Shown here in pieces: positions 15,216 through 23,167 of a stretch of 46,185 nt of DNA. How positions within the stretch are numbered: position 1 is the first letter of the stretch; each line of letters starts with the position of its first letter. This stretch comes from Dehalococcoidales bacterium (GTDB lineage Bacteria > Chloroflexota > Dehalococcoidia > Dehalococcoidales > RBG-16-60-22): NCBI GenBank assembly GCA_028714335.1, contig JAQTMM010000006.1, positions 1-46,185 of the forward strand, given 5' to 3'. The translations under genes were made by a program, and so were the position numbers. The notes under the pieces were generated by a model. The model was not told where the DNA came from, did no database searches, and saw only the letters and a list, made by a program, of their open reading frames with translations.

Positions 15216-16477
15216 GCGAGTATTACGATAAACTGGAAACAATGCCGCAGGCAAAGCGCCAGCAACACCTCGATAAAGCGCTGCGGGAACAGGTCGCGTA
15301 CGCTTACCAGCATTCTCCTGCCGTAAAAAAATCATTTGATAAAGCCGGCGTAAAGCCCGGTGACATTAAGACTACCAAAGACTTGGAGAAACTACCGATT
15401 ATCCGCAAGACGGACCTGCTGGAGATGCAGAAAGCCGATTTGCCTTATGGGGGCGTGTTGGGGTCGGCTAAAGAGGATGTGGAGCGGATATTCATCTCCC
15501 CGGGTCCGATATACGAGATTCAGCCTTCTACCTGCAAGTGGTTTGCGAAAGCGTTCTGGGCGGCGGGATTCCGGAAGGGCGACGTCGTTATTAACACGTT
15601 TACTTATCATATGTCGCCAGCGGGTATTTTGTTTCACGAAGCCATCAAGGACTGCGGGGCGACGGTAGTGGTGGCAGGGACTGGGAATACCGACCTGCAG
15701 ATACAGATAATGAAGGAACTCAAGGTTACTGGGTTCGTGGGGACACCCAGCTTTCTTAATACGATTATCAAACGCGCCGAAGAAATGGGGCATAACATCA
15801 AGAAAGAACTTGACATAAAGCGAGCATGGTTTACCGGTGAGATGCTGGCGCCATCACTGCGGAAGACTTTTGAAGAAGATTACGATATAGACACCTACCA
15901 GACTTACGCGGTAACGGAGCCGGGCGGCGCTATAGCCTATGAATGTAAAGAGAAGAACGGTATGCACCTGATGGACGAATATGTCACCGAAATAGTGGAC
16001 CCGGAAACAGGGAAGCAGTTAGGACCCGGAGAAGTGGGGGAGATAGTCACTACGCAGCTCCACAATCCAAATTGGGGCTTGATACGCTTTGGGACGGGTG
16101 ATTTATCGTCTTACGAGGCGGAACCGTGTAAATGCGGCCGTACAGCGTATCGTATCATGGGCATCGTCGGTAGGGCAGGGGACGCGGTTAAGGTGCGGGG
16201 AATGTTCATCGTAGCAAAACAGGCGGAGCAGGCTATAAAAGGCTTCCCACAGATAGATAAATACCAGCTAATCGTCTGGCGTAAAGAACACCGCGACGAG
16301 ATGACGCTTAAGTGCGAGCTGAAAGATAAGACTGTTGACCAGAATAGGCTAGCAGTTGACATAAATAGTAAATTTCAGGATATCTGCCGCATTAAGATAG
16401 ACCACTTTGAATACGTCAGCCCGGGTACAATCGGGGAAAAGGCGGAGGGGATTAAAGATGAGCGGAAGTGGGAGTAG
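15206..16477 (+). CDS. Phenylacetate-CoA ligase-family (PaaK-like) AMP-forming ligase
   Basis: A 423-residue protein of normal PaaK length that starts inside the 3' end of livF, behind GAGGAGAAAGAG. Features of the family: N-terminal helices, ending in KLPIIRKTDLLEMQ; the TYQTYAVTEPGG segment corresponding to the A5 adenylate-binding motif; and a C-terminal domain with IMGIVGRAGDAVKVRGMFI. The phosphate-binding glycine/serine loop is weak (RIFISPGPIYEIQPS) compared with SSGTTGKP of canonical PaaK, so ligase activity is not certain. It probably activates an aromatic or other carboxylic acid imported by the adjacent transporter. Its stop is three bases from the convergent livG stop. Confidence 0.85.
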   Translation: MAVGEYYDKLETMPQAKRQQHLDKALREQVAYAYQHSPAVKKSFDKAGVKPGDIKTTKDLEKLPIIRKTDLLEMQKADLPYGGVLGSAKEDVERIFISPGPIYEIQPSTCKWFAKAFWAAGFRKGDVVINTFTYHMSPAGILFHEAIKDCGATVVVAGTGNTDLQIQIMKELKVTGFVGTPSFLNTIIKRAEEMGHNIKKELDIKRAWFTGEMLAPSLRKTFEEDYDIDTYQTYAVTEPGGAIAYECKEKNGMHLMDEYVTEIVDPETGKQLGPGEVGEIVTTQLHNPNWGLIRFGTGDLSSYEAEPCKCGRTAYRIMGIVGRAGDAVKVRGMFIVAKQAEQAIKGFPQIDKYQLIVWRKEHRDEMTLKCELKDKTVDQNRLAVDINSKFQDICRIKIDHFEYVSPGTIGEKAEGIKDERKWE

Positions 16478-16480
16478 AGG

Positions 16481-17332
16481 TTAGCCTTTTTCTTCGCCCA
16501 AATAGGCGGCAATAACCTTAGGATTATTCTTGATTTCTTCCGGCGTGCCCTCGGCAATCTTCTTGCCAAAGTCCAGCACAATAATGCGGTCGGCGATGTC
16601 CATGACCACGCCCATATCATGCTCCACGAGAACGATGCAGGAAACACCGTCACGTAATACCGGCGTATCCGGGTAGGTGACGCCCTGACCCTCAAAGATA
16701 TCAATAATAAAGCGGGCGATGTCTTCTTTTTCCTCAAGGTTCATGCCGGCCATCGGCTCGTCCAGCAGGAGAACCTTAGGCTCCAGGGCTAAAGCGCGCC
16801 CCAGTTCAACGCGTTTGCGCATACCGTAAGGCAGGACGCCGACGGTCTGCTTGCGGATAGGCTCGATTTCCAGGAAGTCGATAATGTCTTCCACGGTCTT
16901 GCGGTGTTCAATTTCCTCTTTATGCGCCCAACCAAAGTAGAGGGCGGAGGTGATGGGATTCTGCTTCATCAGAACATGGCGGGCGGCCAGAATGTTATCC
17001 AGCGTGCTCAAGCCGGTGTATAGCTCAATGTTCTGGAAGGTGCGGGCGAGGCCCAGTTGGGCGGCTTTATCGGGGCGGATGCGGGTAATGCGCTTGCCGT
17101 CAAATGTGATTTCGCCTTGCTGGGGCTTATAGAAACCGTTGATACAATTTAAGAGGCAGGTCTTGCCGGCGCCGTTGGGCCCGATAATCGCCAGAATCTC
17201 TTTATCATGGACATCAACGTTAATATTAACCAGGGACTTTACGCCGCCAAAGGTCAGCGAAAGGTGGCTTATCTTGATCCTGGTCTTCTTGACGGCCTTC
17301 TTTTTGGGGGCAGTTTTCTTAGTCGTCGTCAT
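16481..17332 (-). CDS. livG: Liv-type ABC transporter ATPase (LivG family), opposite strand
   Basis: A 283-residue nucleotide-binding subunit: Walker A GPNGAGKT, Walker B VLLLDEPMAGMN, switch EHDMGVVMDIADRIIVLDFG. In place of LSGG the signature reads LPYGMRKRVE, a LivG-type variant. The N-terminus carries a Lys-rich extension (KKTAPKKKAVKKTR) before the fold, perhaps for membrane or RNA contact. It is convergent with the ligase operon, though LivG is normally co-transcribed with LivHMF. Its ATG overlaps the stop of a small Cys-containing protein as ATGA, so it is expressed from a different promoter than its partners. Confidence 0.93.
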   Translation of the reverse strand: MTTTKKTAPKKKAVKKTRIKISHLSLTFGGVKSLVNINVDVHDKEILAIIGPNGAGKTCLLNCINGFYKPQQGEITFDGKRITRIRPDKAAQLGLARTFQNIELYTGLSTLDNILAARHVLMKQNPITSALYFGWAHKEEIEHRKTVEDIIDFLEIEPIRKQTVGVLPYGMRKRVELGRALALEPKVLLLDEPMAGMNLEEKEDIARFIIDIFEGQGVTYPDTPVLRDGVSCIVLVEHDMGVVMDIADRIIVLDFGKKIAEGTPEEIKNNPKVIAAYLGEEKG

Positions 17333-17574
17333 TTCTTTTTCATCAATTCGTCGCGGTATTGTGGTAATTTGGAGCAGGAGGCTTCTTTACATAATATTGT
17401 AACGCCTTTCTGCTTGTTCTTCTTCTTGATTTCTTCAGATGTCTCTTTGGTGGGTTTAGTGTACTTCTGTACGCCGGTGCATTTAGCCGTGCCATCGCCG
17501 TTAACGATAATTGTTACTTCATCGTCAACATCTTCACAATAAATTGTGGTAGCGGTAACTTCCCAGTCAACCAT
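17329..17574 (-). CDS. Small Cys-containing acidic/basic protein coupled to LivG, unknown
   Basis: The track begins at TTG 17610, but neither that start nor ATG 17574 has a strong ribosome-binding site; ATG gives an 81-residue protein beginning MVDWEVTATTIYCED. It has four cysteines (two isolated in the beta-rich N-terminal half, then CKEASC), which could form disulfides or a metal site, and a Lys/Glu-rich middle (KETSEEIKKKNKQK). No signal peptide is apparent in the short form. It ends in ATGA with the LivG start, so the two are translationally coupled. Family not recognised. Confidence 0.6.
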   Translation of the reverse strand: MVDWEVTATTIYCEDVDDEVTIIVNGDGTAKCTGVQKYTKPTKETSEEIKKKNKQKGVTILCKEASCSKLPQYRDELMKKK

Positions 17575-17620
17575 ACATTTTATATTACAATTAATCGTAA
17601 AGTAATTCAAACGTTGTTGC

Positions 17621-17649
17621 TTGATATTAAGAGGTCAAAAAGTTAAAAT
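17621..17649 (+). promoter_or_regulatory. sigma70-type promoter of the CAT tRNA
   Basis: TTGATA and TAAAAT with a 17-base spacer, 34 bases before the tRNA. It also overlaps the upstream region of the divergent Cys-containing gene. Confidence 0.6.
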
Positions 17650-17683
17650 ATTAGTTGTGGCGGGGCGGCGGATAAAAGCAAGC

Positions 17684-17758
17684 GGGCTCGTAGCTCAGCG
17701 GCAGAGCGGACGGCTCATAACCGTTTGGTCCCAGGTTCGAACCCTGGCGAGCCCACCA
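17684..17758 (+). tRNA. tRNA with CAT anticodon (elongator Met, or Ile2)
   Basis: Cloverleaf with acceptor GGGCTCG/CGAGCCC, anticodon stem GACGG/CCGTT around CTCATAA, T-arm CCAGG-TTCGAAC-CCTGG, discriminator A and encoded CCA. The G1-C72 pair rules out an initiator. The variable region TTGGTC resembles that of Ile2 tRNAs modified by TilS, so Met versus Ile2 is not settled by eye. Confidence 0.93.
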
Positions 17759-17786
17759 TTAACTCCACAGATTTTCAAATGAAGCC

Positions 17787-17802
17787 CTGTAATCAAAATC
17801 TG
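17787..17802. repeat. Left copy of a 16-bp inverted repeat
   Basis: CTGTAATCAAAATCTG, the exact reverse complement of 18939-18954. It begins 28 bases after the tRNA 3' end. Its last eight bases also pair with CAGATTTT at 17768-17775. Confidence 0.75.
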
Positions 17803-17856
17803 ACGACATAATCGTATTGCCCCATGGTTCTATAATAAGATGGACGAGAATTTTGC

Positions 17857-18063
17857 ATGGGCACGATATATCAAAAGCTATTATGGTTTATGGGTTTTAA
17901 AACCAGCGAGACTATCAGCGCGATGCTGGCCCGGCAGAAGAAGCGGTTGGGAAACTGGTGGTGGTTATTTCCGATAACGACGCTGCTGGGAACGTTAGGA
18001 TTGTTTTTATTTGAAATCTGGCTGACGATTCACGTGGCGACGATGCAACGAAAACGAAGCTAA
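17857..18063 (+). CDS. Small single-span membrane protein (68 aa), unknown
   Basis: ATG 17857 follows a weak GACGAG site and a TATAAT box at 17831-17836. The product has an amphipathic, basic N-terminal part (ETISAMLARQKKRLGNWWW) then one membrane helix (PITTLLGTLGLFLFEIWLTI) and a basic tail. It lies just inside the left inverted repeat. No family recognised. Confidence 0.5.
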   Translation: MGTIYQKLLWFMGFKTSETISAMLARQKKRLGNWWWLFPITTLLGTLGLFLFEIWLTIHVATMQRKRS

Positions 18064-18207
18064 ATACACACGAAAAACCCAACTTAACCGAAACCCTATG
18101 TTATTATGTCAATTATCCTTCTCTACGAACACTACACGACATAACATATATTGTGCGCCCCAAATGATTTATAGCTTTTGATGGGTGACATAATAAGATG
18201 AAGAGCT

Positions 18208-18870
18208 TTACAGACTTGATTTAATTTCAATCAACTTATCAATTGCTTTATTGATACACTTATGGATATCATTGTAGTTTTTATTCAGTTTCACAATATC
18301 AGACGACTTATTTTCTGATGATTCAAAATTTTTTATATGGTCTTGGCCTTGTGACACTGCCCTTTCCAATTCTTTAAACATTTTTACACTATTAAGTACA
18401 ATGTTTAATCGTTCTTGATTTGTATCAAGCATTAATTTAGGTCTATCAGATAAAAGAAGATTTAATTTTGTTAACATTTTATACAAGCGAATATCAATTT
18501 TTAATGCCATTTTTATCATATAATTACAGTCTCTATTAGCTTGAAATAGTAAATTTAGATTAAGACTATTTTCATCTGAATGTGACAGTATAATCATGGA
18601 TTCCATATCGAGCCCAGTTCTTTTACCTAAAGTTGATTCTTCTAGCATTTCTTTAGTAGTTTTTGTGTCATAAGGAAATAGTTGTATTTCTATTCTTCTT
18701 AACCAATCAAGAATTTCATTTAACATTCTCTCAATTCGCTCTTTTTTCTGAATGTTCTTAGTTTGACTAATAGATTTTAAACCGATCCACAATGCAACGA
18801 TAACAGCAACTAATGTAGCGCCAGCACCTAAAGGCGTTGCCCAATCCTTTATCCATTGTCCTATATCCAT
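18208..18870 (-). CDS. Membrane-anchored coiled-coil protein, unknown, AT-rich
   Basis: A 220-residue protein with one N-terminal membrane helix (LGAGATLVAVIVALWIGLKS, residues about 13-32) and a long, helical, charged cytoplasmic part rich in Ile, Asn and Lys, ending NKAIDKLIEIKSSL. Base composition is far more AT-rich than the flanking housekeeping genes, which suggests recent acquisition. The -10 box lies so close to ATG 18870 that the message would be leaderless, although GGGGG also precedes the ATG. It lies between 16-bp inverted repeats. N-terminally anchored helical proteins of this kind occur in many accessory loci; no function can be assigned. Confidence 0.7.
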   Translation of the reverse strand: MDIGQWIKDWATPLGAGATLVAVIVALWIGLKSISQTKNIQKKERIERMLNEILDWLRRIEIQLFPYDTKTTKEMLEESTLGKRTGLDMESMIILSHSDENSLNLNLLFQANRDCNYMIKMALKIDIRLYKMLTKLNLLLSDRPKLMLDTNQERLNIVLNSVKMFKELERAVSQGQDHIKNFESSENKSSDIVKLNKNYNDIHKCINKAIDKLIEIKSSL

Positions 18871-18876
18871 ACCCCC

Positions 18877-18904
18877 ATTATACTCTTAAACATATGGCTT
18901 TCAA
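18877..18904 (-). promoter_or_regulatory. Promoter of the AT-rich accessory gene
   Basis: Minus-strand TTGAAA and TATAAT with a 16-base spacer. The predicted start coincides with the A of ATG 18870. Confidence 0.55.
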
Positions 18905-18938
18905 TGAAATTTTGCTTTTATGCAAATATGAAAGCTAA

Positions 18939-18954
18939 CAGATTTTGATTACAG
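18939..18954. repeat. Right copy of a 16-bp inverted repeat
   Basis: CAGATTTTGATTACAG, the perfect inverse of 17787-17802. It lies 11 bases before the end of the EamA gene and bounds the AT-rich segment. Confidence 0.75.
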
Positions 18955-18965
18955 CCCGTGAGGCT

Positions 18966-19868
18966 TTAGCGAAAGAGCAGGAACGTACCGGCTACGGCCG
19001 CCGCCATACCTAAAGCTACCTTCCAGGTAAAAACCTCAATGCGGCGGTTAATGAAGAAAGACAGCAGGAAGATAAACACAATCTCAATGCTGACCAGAGG
19101 CGCTACAAGGTTGGCCGGGCTCCTGCCTAAAGCGGCAAAGTAAAGAATCTGGCCGCCGGCGGTGAAAAGACCGGATATTATCATAAGCAGTATGTTCTTT
19201 TTGAAAGAAAGCCGTTTAAAATGAATACGCTGCTTCTTGCTGATTAAAAGCCAGACTAAAAACCCCAGTGCCGCCGCAGAATACGCTATAAAGTTGCCAA
19301 CTATGGCGGACCCCGCCTCCTGGACGGCAGGCTTAATCAAAATCGGGGTAACGCCCCAGCAGACCGCGGCGACTAGAGAGAATATAATGCCCTTAACCTC
19401 GTCGGCGGTGAGTTTTTTCTTGCCGCCGGATTCATGAGTTTTGTGCTGGGTAATCAGAATCACGCCGGACATCATCAGTAAAGCGCCAAAAGCCACATAA
19501 AACGTCAGGGTCTCACCGAGGAAAATCCAGCTTAAAACGATGGTAATAATGGGACAGGTCTGGGTAATCGGCATAGAACGGTTAGCCCCTATATAGCGAA
19601 AGGCATCGTAAGCCAGGGACCGCCCGATGATGAAATGGATAATCCCTACCGCCGCCAGCATCCCTAACGCTTTAATGGATATTGCGGCGAGAAGTTGCCA
19701 ATCACCGACAATGGAGATGACGACAGCAAACAAAGGAATACCCGTGAAAATACTGATTGAGGTGACGGTAAAGGCTTCTCCAGCCTCGCCAGCCGTCTTC
19801 CTGACGAGGACAATGCCTACAGCGAAGAATACGGCACTGACAAGAGCCAGTATTAAGCCTATGTCCAT
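18966..19868 (-). CDS. EamA/DMT-family transporter
   Basis: A 300-residue protein made of two EamA repeats, about ten membrane helices, with the split near residue 150 at a charged loop (THESGGKKKLTADE). Family cues are AFRYIGANRSMPITQTCPI and VLSWIFLGETLTFYVAFGALLMMSGV in repeat 1 and the matching PLVSIEIVFIFLLSFFINRRIE in repeat 2. Members export or exchange metabolites and drugs; substrate unknown. It is last in the leftward run and follows hflX by 36 bases. Confidence 0.9.
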   Translation of the reverse strand: MDIGLILALVSAVFFAVGIVLVRKTAGEAGEAFTVTSISIFTGIPLFAVVISIVGDWQLLAAISIKALGMLAAVGIIHFIIGRSLAYDAFRYIGANRSMPITQTCPIITIVLSWIFLGETLTFYVAFGALLMMSGVILITQHKTHESGGKKKLTADEVKGIIFSLVAAVCWGVTPILIKPAVQEAGSAIVGNFIAYSAAALGFLVWLLISKKQRIHFKRLSFKKNILLMIISGLFTAGGQILYFAALGRSPANLVAPLVSIEIVFIFLLSFFINRRIEVFTWKVALGMAAAVAGTFLLFR

Positions 19869-19904
19869 ATAGTTATGTTAAGTTACCTGCCCCTGTATTC
19901 CAGC

Positions 19905-21062
19905 CTATGCAGTAATGGCAGCTTTCAGTGAACCTGAAATCACGTTTAAAAGCCTAGGCAAACCCCAGCCTTTGGACGCGGAAATAATCACCGTGCTATC
20001 GTCCGGGGCGATGCCAAGGGTGGCAATAACGCTTTCTAAGCCCTCGCCGCCGGGCAGCGGCTCATCGGGGAAAAGGCAATCGATTTTATTCAGCACGGTA
20101 ACGCGCTTTTTGTTCGTCAGCTCTAAATCAGCGAGGATTTTCTCCACTGCCTGGCACTGTTCCGGCGCTTCCGGCGATGAAACGTCCACGACATGCAGTA
20201 ACAAATCAGCTTCAGAAAGCTCCTCCAGCGTGGCGCGGAAGGCGTGAACGATGGTTGGTGGGAGTTTACGGATAAAACCGACCGTATCGGAGAGTAAAAC
20301 GGTGCTGTTATCGGGCAAATTAAGGCGGCGGGTGGTGGGATCTAAAGTGGCGAAGAGCCTATCGTCGGCCAGGATATTAGTCTTGCACAGAGAATTAAGC
20401 AGCGTGCTTTTACCGGCGTTGGTATAGCCGACTAAAGCGACTACGGGGACACGGCTGCGCTGCCTTTGCTGGCGGTAAAGCGCGCGCCGGCGGCTGATTT
20501 CGGCGTTTTGCTCTTCTAAACGCTGGATTTTACGCCGAATAAGGCGTCTATCCGTCTCCAGCTGTGATTCGCCGGGGCCGCGGGTGCCGATGCCGCCACC
20601 CAGCCTCTCCAGATGGCTCCACTGGCCTGCCAGACGGGGTAAAAGGTATTGGTGCTGGGCTAACTCCACCTGAAGGCGCCCCTCGTGCGTCCTGGCGCGT
20701 TTGGCGAAGATATCCAGAATCAGCGCCACGCGGTCAATGACCTTAACGTCCAGAGCTTTTTCCAGGTTTTCCTGCTGTTTAGGCGTCAGTTCGTCGTCGA
20801 GGATGAGGACGGAAAAGCCTTTTTTATCCTTTAAAGCTAAAAGGTCCTGAATCTTGCCCCTGCCGACGTAATAATCGTGGGAAGGCGTGGGCAGCTGCTG
20901 GACGATTTTATCAACGACGATTGCTCCGGCGGAGGCTGTCAATAAAGCCAACTCCTCCAGAGAGTCCAAAGCTGTTTGCCTTTCATGGCTGCCCTTGCCG
21001 GACACGGCTAATAATAGCGCTTTTTCCGGCGCGGGCCTGGTGACGATGATATTTTTAGGTAT
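19905..21062 (-). CDS. hflX: HflX ribosome-associated GTPase, probable ATA start
   Basis: The track starts at GTG 21005, which has no ribosome-binding site and truncates the HflX N-domain. The frame extends 19 codons upstream to ATA 21062, which has AGGAG at six-base spacing and encodes PKNIIVTRPAPEKALLLAV, matching normal HflX N-termini; a stop lies just above. Length is then 385. Motifs: HflX-specific GGIGTRGPGESQLETDRR, G1 GYTNAGKS, G3 DTVGFI, G4 NKID. HflX splits or rescues stalled 70S ribosomes under stress. It follows dapL by 20 bases. Confidence 0.92.
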   Translation of the reverse strand: MPKNIIVTRPAPEKALLLAVSGKGSHERQTALDSLEELALLTASAGAIVVDKIVQQLPTPSHDYYVGRGKIQDLLALKDKKGFSVLILDDELTPKQQENLEKALDVKVIDRVALILDIFAKRARTHEGRLQVELAQHQYLLPRLAGQWSHLERLGGGIGTRGPGESQLETDRRLIRRKIQRLEEQNAEISRRRALYRQQRQRSRVPVVALVGYTNAGKSTLLNSLCKTNILADDRLFATLDPTTRRLNLPDNSTVLLSDTVGFIRKLPPTIVHAFRATLEELSEADLLLHVVDVSSPEAPEQCQAVEKILADLELTNKKRVTVLNKIDCLFPDEPLPGGEGLESVIATLGIAPDDSTVIISASKGWGLPRLLNVISGSLKAAITA

Positions 21063-21082
21063 GATTTACTCCTGTGAGATGA

Positions 21083-22267
21083 TTATCTTTTAGGGGTAAG
21101 GCGGCGGGTATTGCGCCACCCGGAAAGACGCGATAATCCTTTGACTAAAGACACGTCCGGGATGGTCAATGAAAGTCTCACGTAGCCCTCGCCGCTGGGG
21201 CCGTAACCGATGCCCGGCGTAACGGCAACACTCACCTGGTCCAGCAAGTCGGCGGTGAATTCTACCGAATTATAGCCATCCGGGACCTTCGCCCAGATAT
21301 AGAGGCTGGCCTTGGGTGGTATCGCTTTCACCCCAATTTTTTCCAGCACCTCTATAATAAGGTCGCGGCGGCGCTGGTAGATAACGTTATGTTCCGAAAT
21401 GCTGTCCTGCGGGCCGTTTAAAGCCTCGATAGCCATGTACTGGATAGCCTGTGGAATACCAGAATCCAGGTTCGACTTAATCGTTCTTAAAGCCTTGATG
21501 GCCTCGGCGTTGCCGACTGCCATACCGATACGCCAGCCGGTCATATTGTAGGTCTTAGAAAGCGAATGAAACTCGATGCCGATATCCTTGGCGCCATCGG
21601 TCTGCATAAAGCTGTTGGGCACGTAGTTATCGTAAGCGACCTCGGAATAAGGGCCGTCGTGGCAGACGAGGATGTCGTGCTGTTTAGCGAATTCTACAGC
21701 CTGCTGGAAAAAGTCCAGCCCGGCAACAGCACCGGTGGGATTATTGGGATAGTTCAGCCAGAGTATCCGCGTATCCTTGAGGATAAAGTCCTTAATGTTT
21801 TTGAGGTCCGGGAGGAAGTTATTTTCCTCCGTTAACGGCATATAGTAAGGCCTTCCTCCCGCCAATTGCGTGCCGATAGCGTAAACGGGATATGCGGGAT
21901 CAGGCACCAGCGCGATGTTGCCGCTATCAATAAAACAAAAAGCGATATGTCCGATGCCCTCCTTGGAACCGATGAGCGGTAAAACCTCGGTAGTCGGGTC
22001 AAGGGTAACGTCGAAGCGCTTCTTGTACCAATCGGCAATGGCAACGTGCAGTTCCGGCAGACCCTCGGATTCCGGATAGCGGTGATTAGCGGGGTCCTGG
22101 GCGGTCTCGCAAAGCTTTTTAATGACATGCGGCGGGGTGGGAATATCAGGGTCGCCGATGGCAAAGCTGATAACTTCTTCGCCCCGGGCTCTTTTTTCCG
22201 CTATTTTCTTATTAATTTCTACAAACAGATATGGCTTTAAAGCCTCGATACGCCTGGCTGTCTTCAT
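21083..22267 (-). CDS. dapL: LL-diaminopimelate aminotransferase (DapL-type)
   Basis: A 394-residue fold-type I PLP aminotransferase. N-terminal RIEALKPYLFVEINKK and FAIGDPDIPTPPHVI match the DapL/aspartate aminotransferase-like group; the PLP lysine is in SLSKTYNMTGWRIG, and the PLP Asn in NYPNNPTGA. DapL makes LL-diaminopimelate directly from tetrahydrodipicolinate, bypassing DapD/C/E. Its position immediately downstream of dapF, which epimerises that product, makes this assignment much stronger than for a generic aminotransferase. The gene lies nine bases from dapF. Confidence 0.88.
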   Translation of the reverse strand: MKTARRIEALKPYLFVEINKKIAEKRARGEEVISFAIGDPDIPTPPHVIKKLCETAQDPANHRYPESEGLPELHVAIADWYKKRFDVTLDPTTEVLPLIGSKEGIGHIAFCFIDSGNIALVPDPAYPVYAIGTQLAGGRPYYMPLTEENNFLPDLKNIKDFILKDTRILWLNYPNNPTGAVAGLDFFQQAVEFAKQHDILVCHDGPYSEVAYDNYVPNSFMQTDGAKDIGIEFHSLSKTYNMTGWRIGMAVGNAEAIKALRTIKSNLDSGIPQAIQYMAIEALNGPQDSISEHNVIYQRRRDLIIEVLEKIGVKAIPPKASLYIWAKVPDGYNSVEFTADLLDQVSVAVTPGIGYGPSGEGYVRLSLTIPDVSLVKGLSRLSGWRNTRRLTPKR

Positions 22268-22276
22268 AAAAATACC

Positions 22277-23137
22277 TCAATCTGGCCAAACACCCTCATA
22301 AACCGTTACGGCCGGGCCGCCTAAAACTATTTCTCCATTGCCGTTCCATTCGGCGTTTAGCACACCGCCGGGCAAGGTAACATCAACCTTAGATTCTGTA
22401 TACCCGTTTAACTTTGAGGCAATGGTTATGGCACACGTGCCGGAGCCACAGGCCAGAGTTTCACCGACGCCGCGTTCCCATACTCTAGCCTCGATGTGAT
22501 TCTTATCCAGCACTCGCGCTACTTCAAAGTTAACACGCTGGGGAAAGATTGACAAGTGTTCTACCAGCGGGCCCATTTTATCCATCGGAAAGTCTTTTAC
22601 CGGCGTTTTGATGAAAAAAACGGCGTGGGGATTGCCCATGGACACAAGATTCAACGTCATTTCCAGACCGCCGACGTTATCGGTGTAGGCTATCATGTTA
22701 TTTATGTCAACTACCCTACCCTGCCCGGCGCTGGTATCAACCGGTATCTGTTCGGGGGCAAAACGGGGCTTGCCCATATTCACCGAGAACTTAACGACCT
22801 TGCCGTCTTTTCTTTCCAGCTTTATTTTATTAACCGTAGCCACAGTTTCAATGGTCATTTCCTGAATATCAGACTTAGCTAAACCTTTAACCAGAACGTA
22901 CCTTGCCAGACAGCGGATACCGTTACCGCAGGTTTCCGCCTCCGAGCCGTCAGCGTCCCAGGTACGCATGCCGAAGTCTGCCTTTTGCGAAGGCATCAGC
23001 ACAATCAAGCTATCAGCGCCAATGCCGAAATGACGGTCCAAAACAATCATCGCCAGCTGCGACCAGTCACGCTCCATATTGCGCCCGTCAACCATGACAA
23101 AATCGTTGCCGGCGCCATGCATCTTGGTAAATTCCAT
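22277..23137 (-). CDS. dapF: Diaminopimelate epimerase
   Basis: A 286-residue cofactor-independent racemase converting LL- to meso-diaminopimelate for lysine and possibly cell-wall synthesis. Both catalytic cysteines are visible: ETCGNGIRC in the N-half and ACGSGTCA in the C-half. FTKMHGAGNDFVMVDG is the usual N-terminus. It lies between miaA and dapL in one operon. Confidence 0.97.
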   Translation of the reverse strand: MEFTKMHGAGNDFVMVDGRNMERDWSQLAMIVLDRHFGIGADSLIVLMPSQKADFGMRTWDADGSEAETCGNGIRCLARYVLVKGLAKSDIQEMTIETVATVNKIKLERKDGKVVKFSVNMGKPRFAPEQIPVDTSAGQGRVVDINNMIAYTDNVGGLEMTLNLVSMGNPHAVFFIKTPVKDFPMDKMGPLVEHLSIFPQRVNFEVARVLDKNHIEARVWERGVGETLACGSGTCAITIASKLNGYTESKVDVTLPGGVLNAEWNGNGEIVLGGPAVTVYEGVWPD

Positions 23138-23167
23138 GTATTTTACTTTATCACTCCAGTCATTCTG

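Noticed and set aside
17684-17758. Initiator tRNA-fMet
   Set aside because: Has a G1-C72 pair rather than the initiator C1-A72 mismatch, and lacks the three G-C pairs in the anticodon stem.
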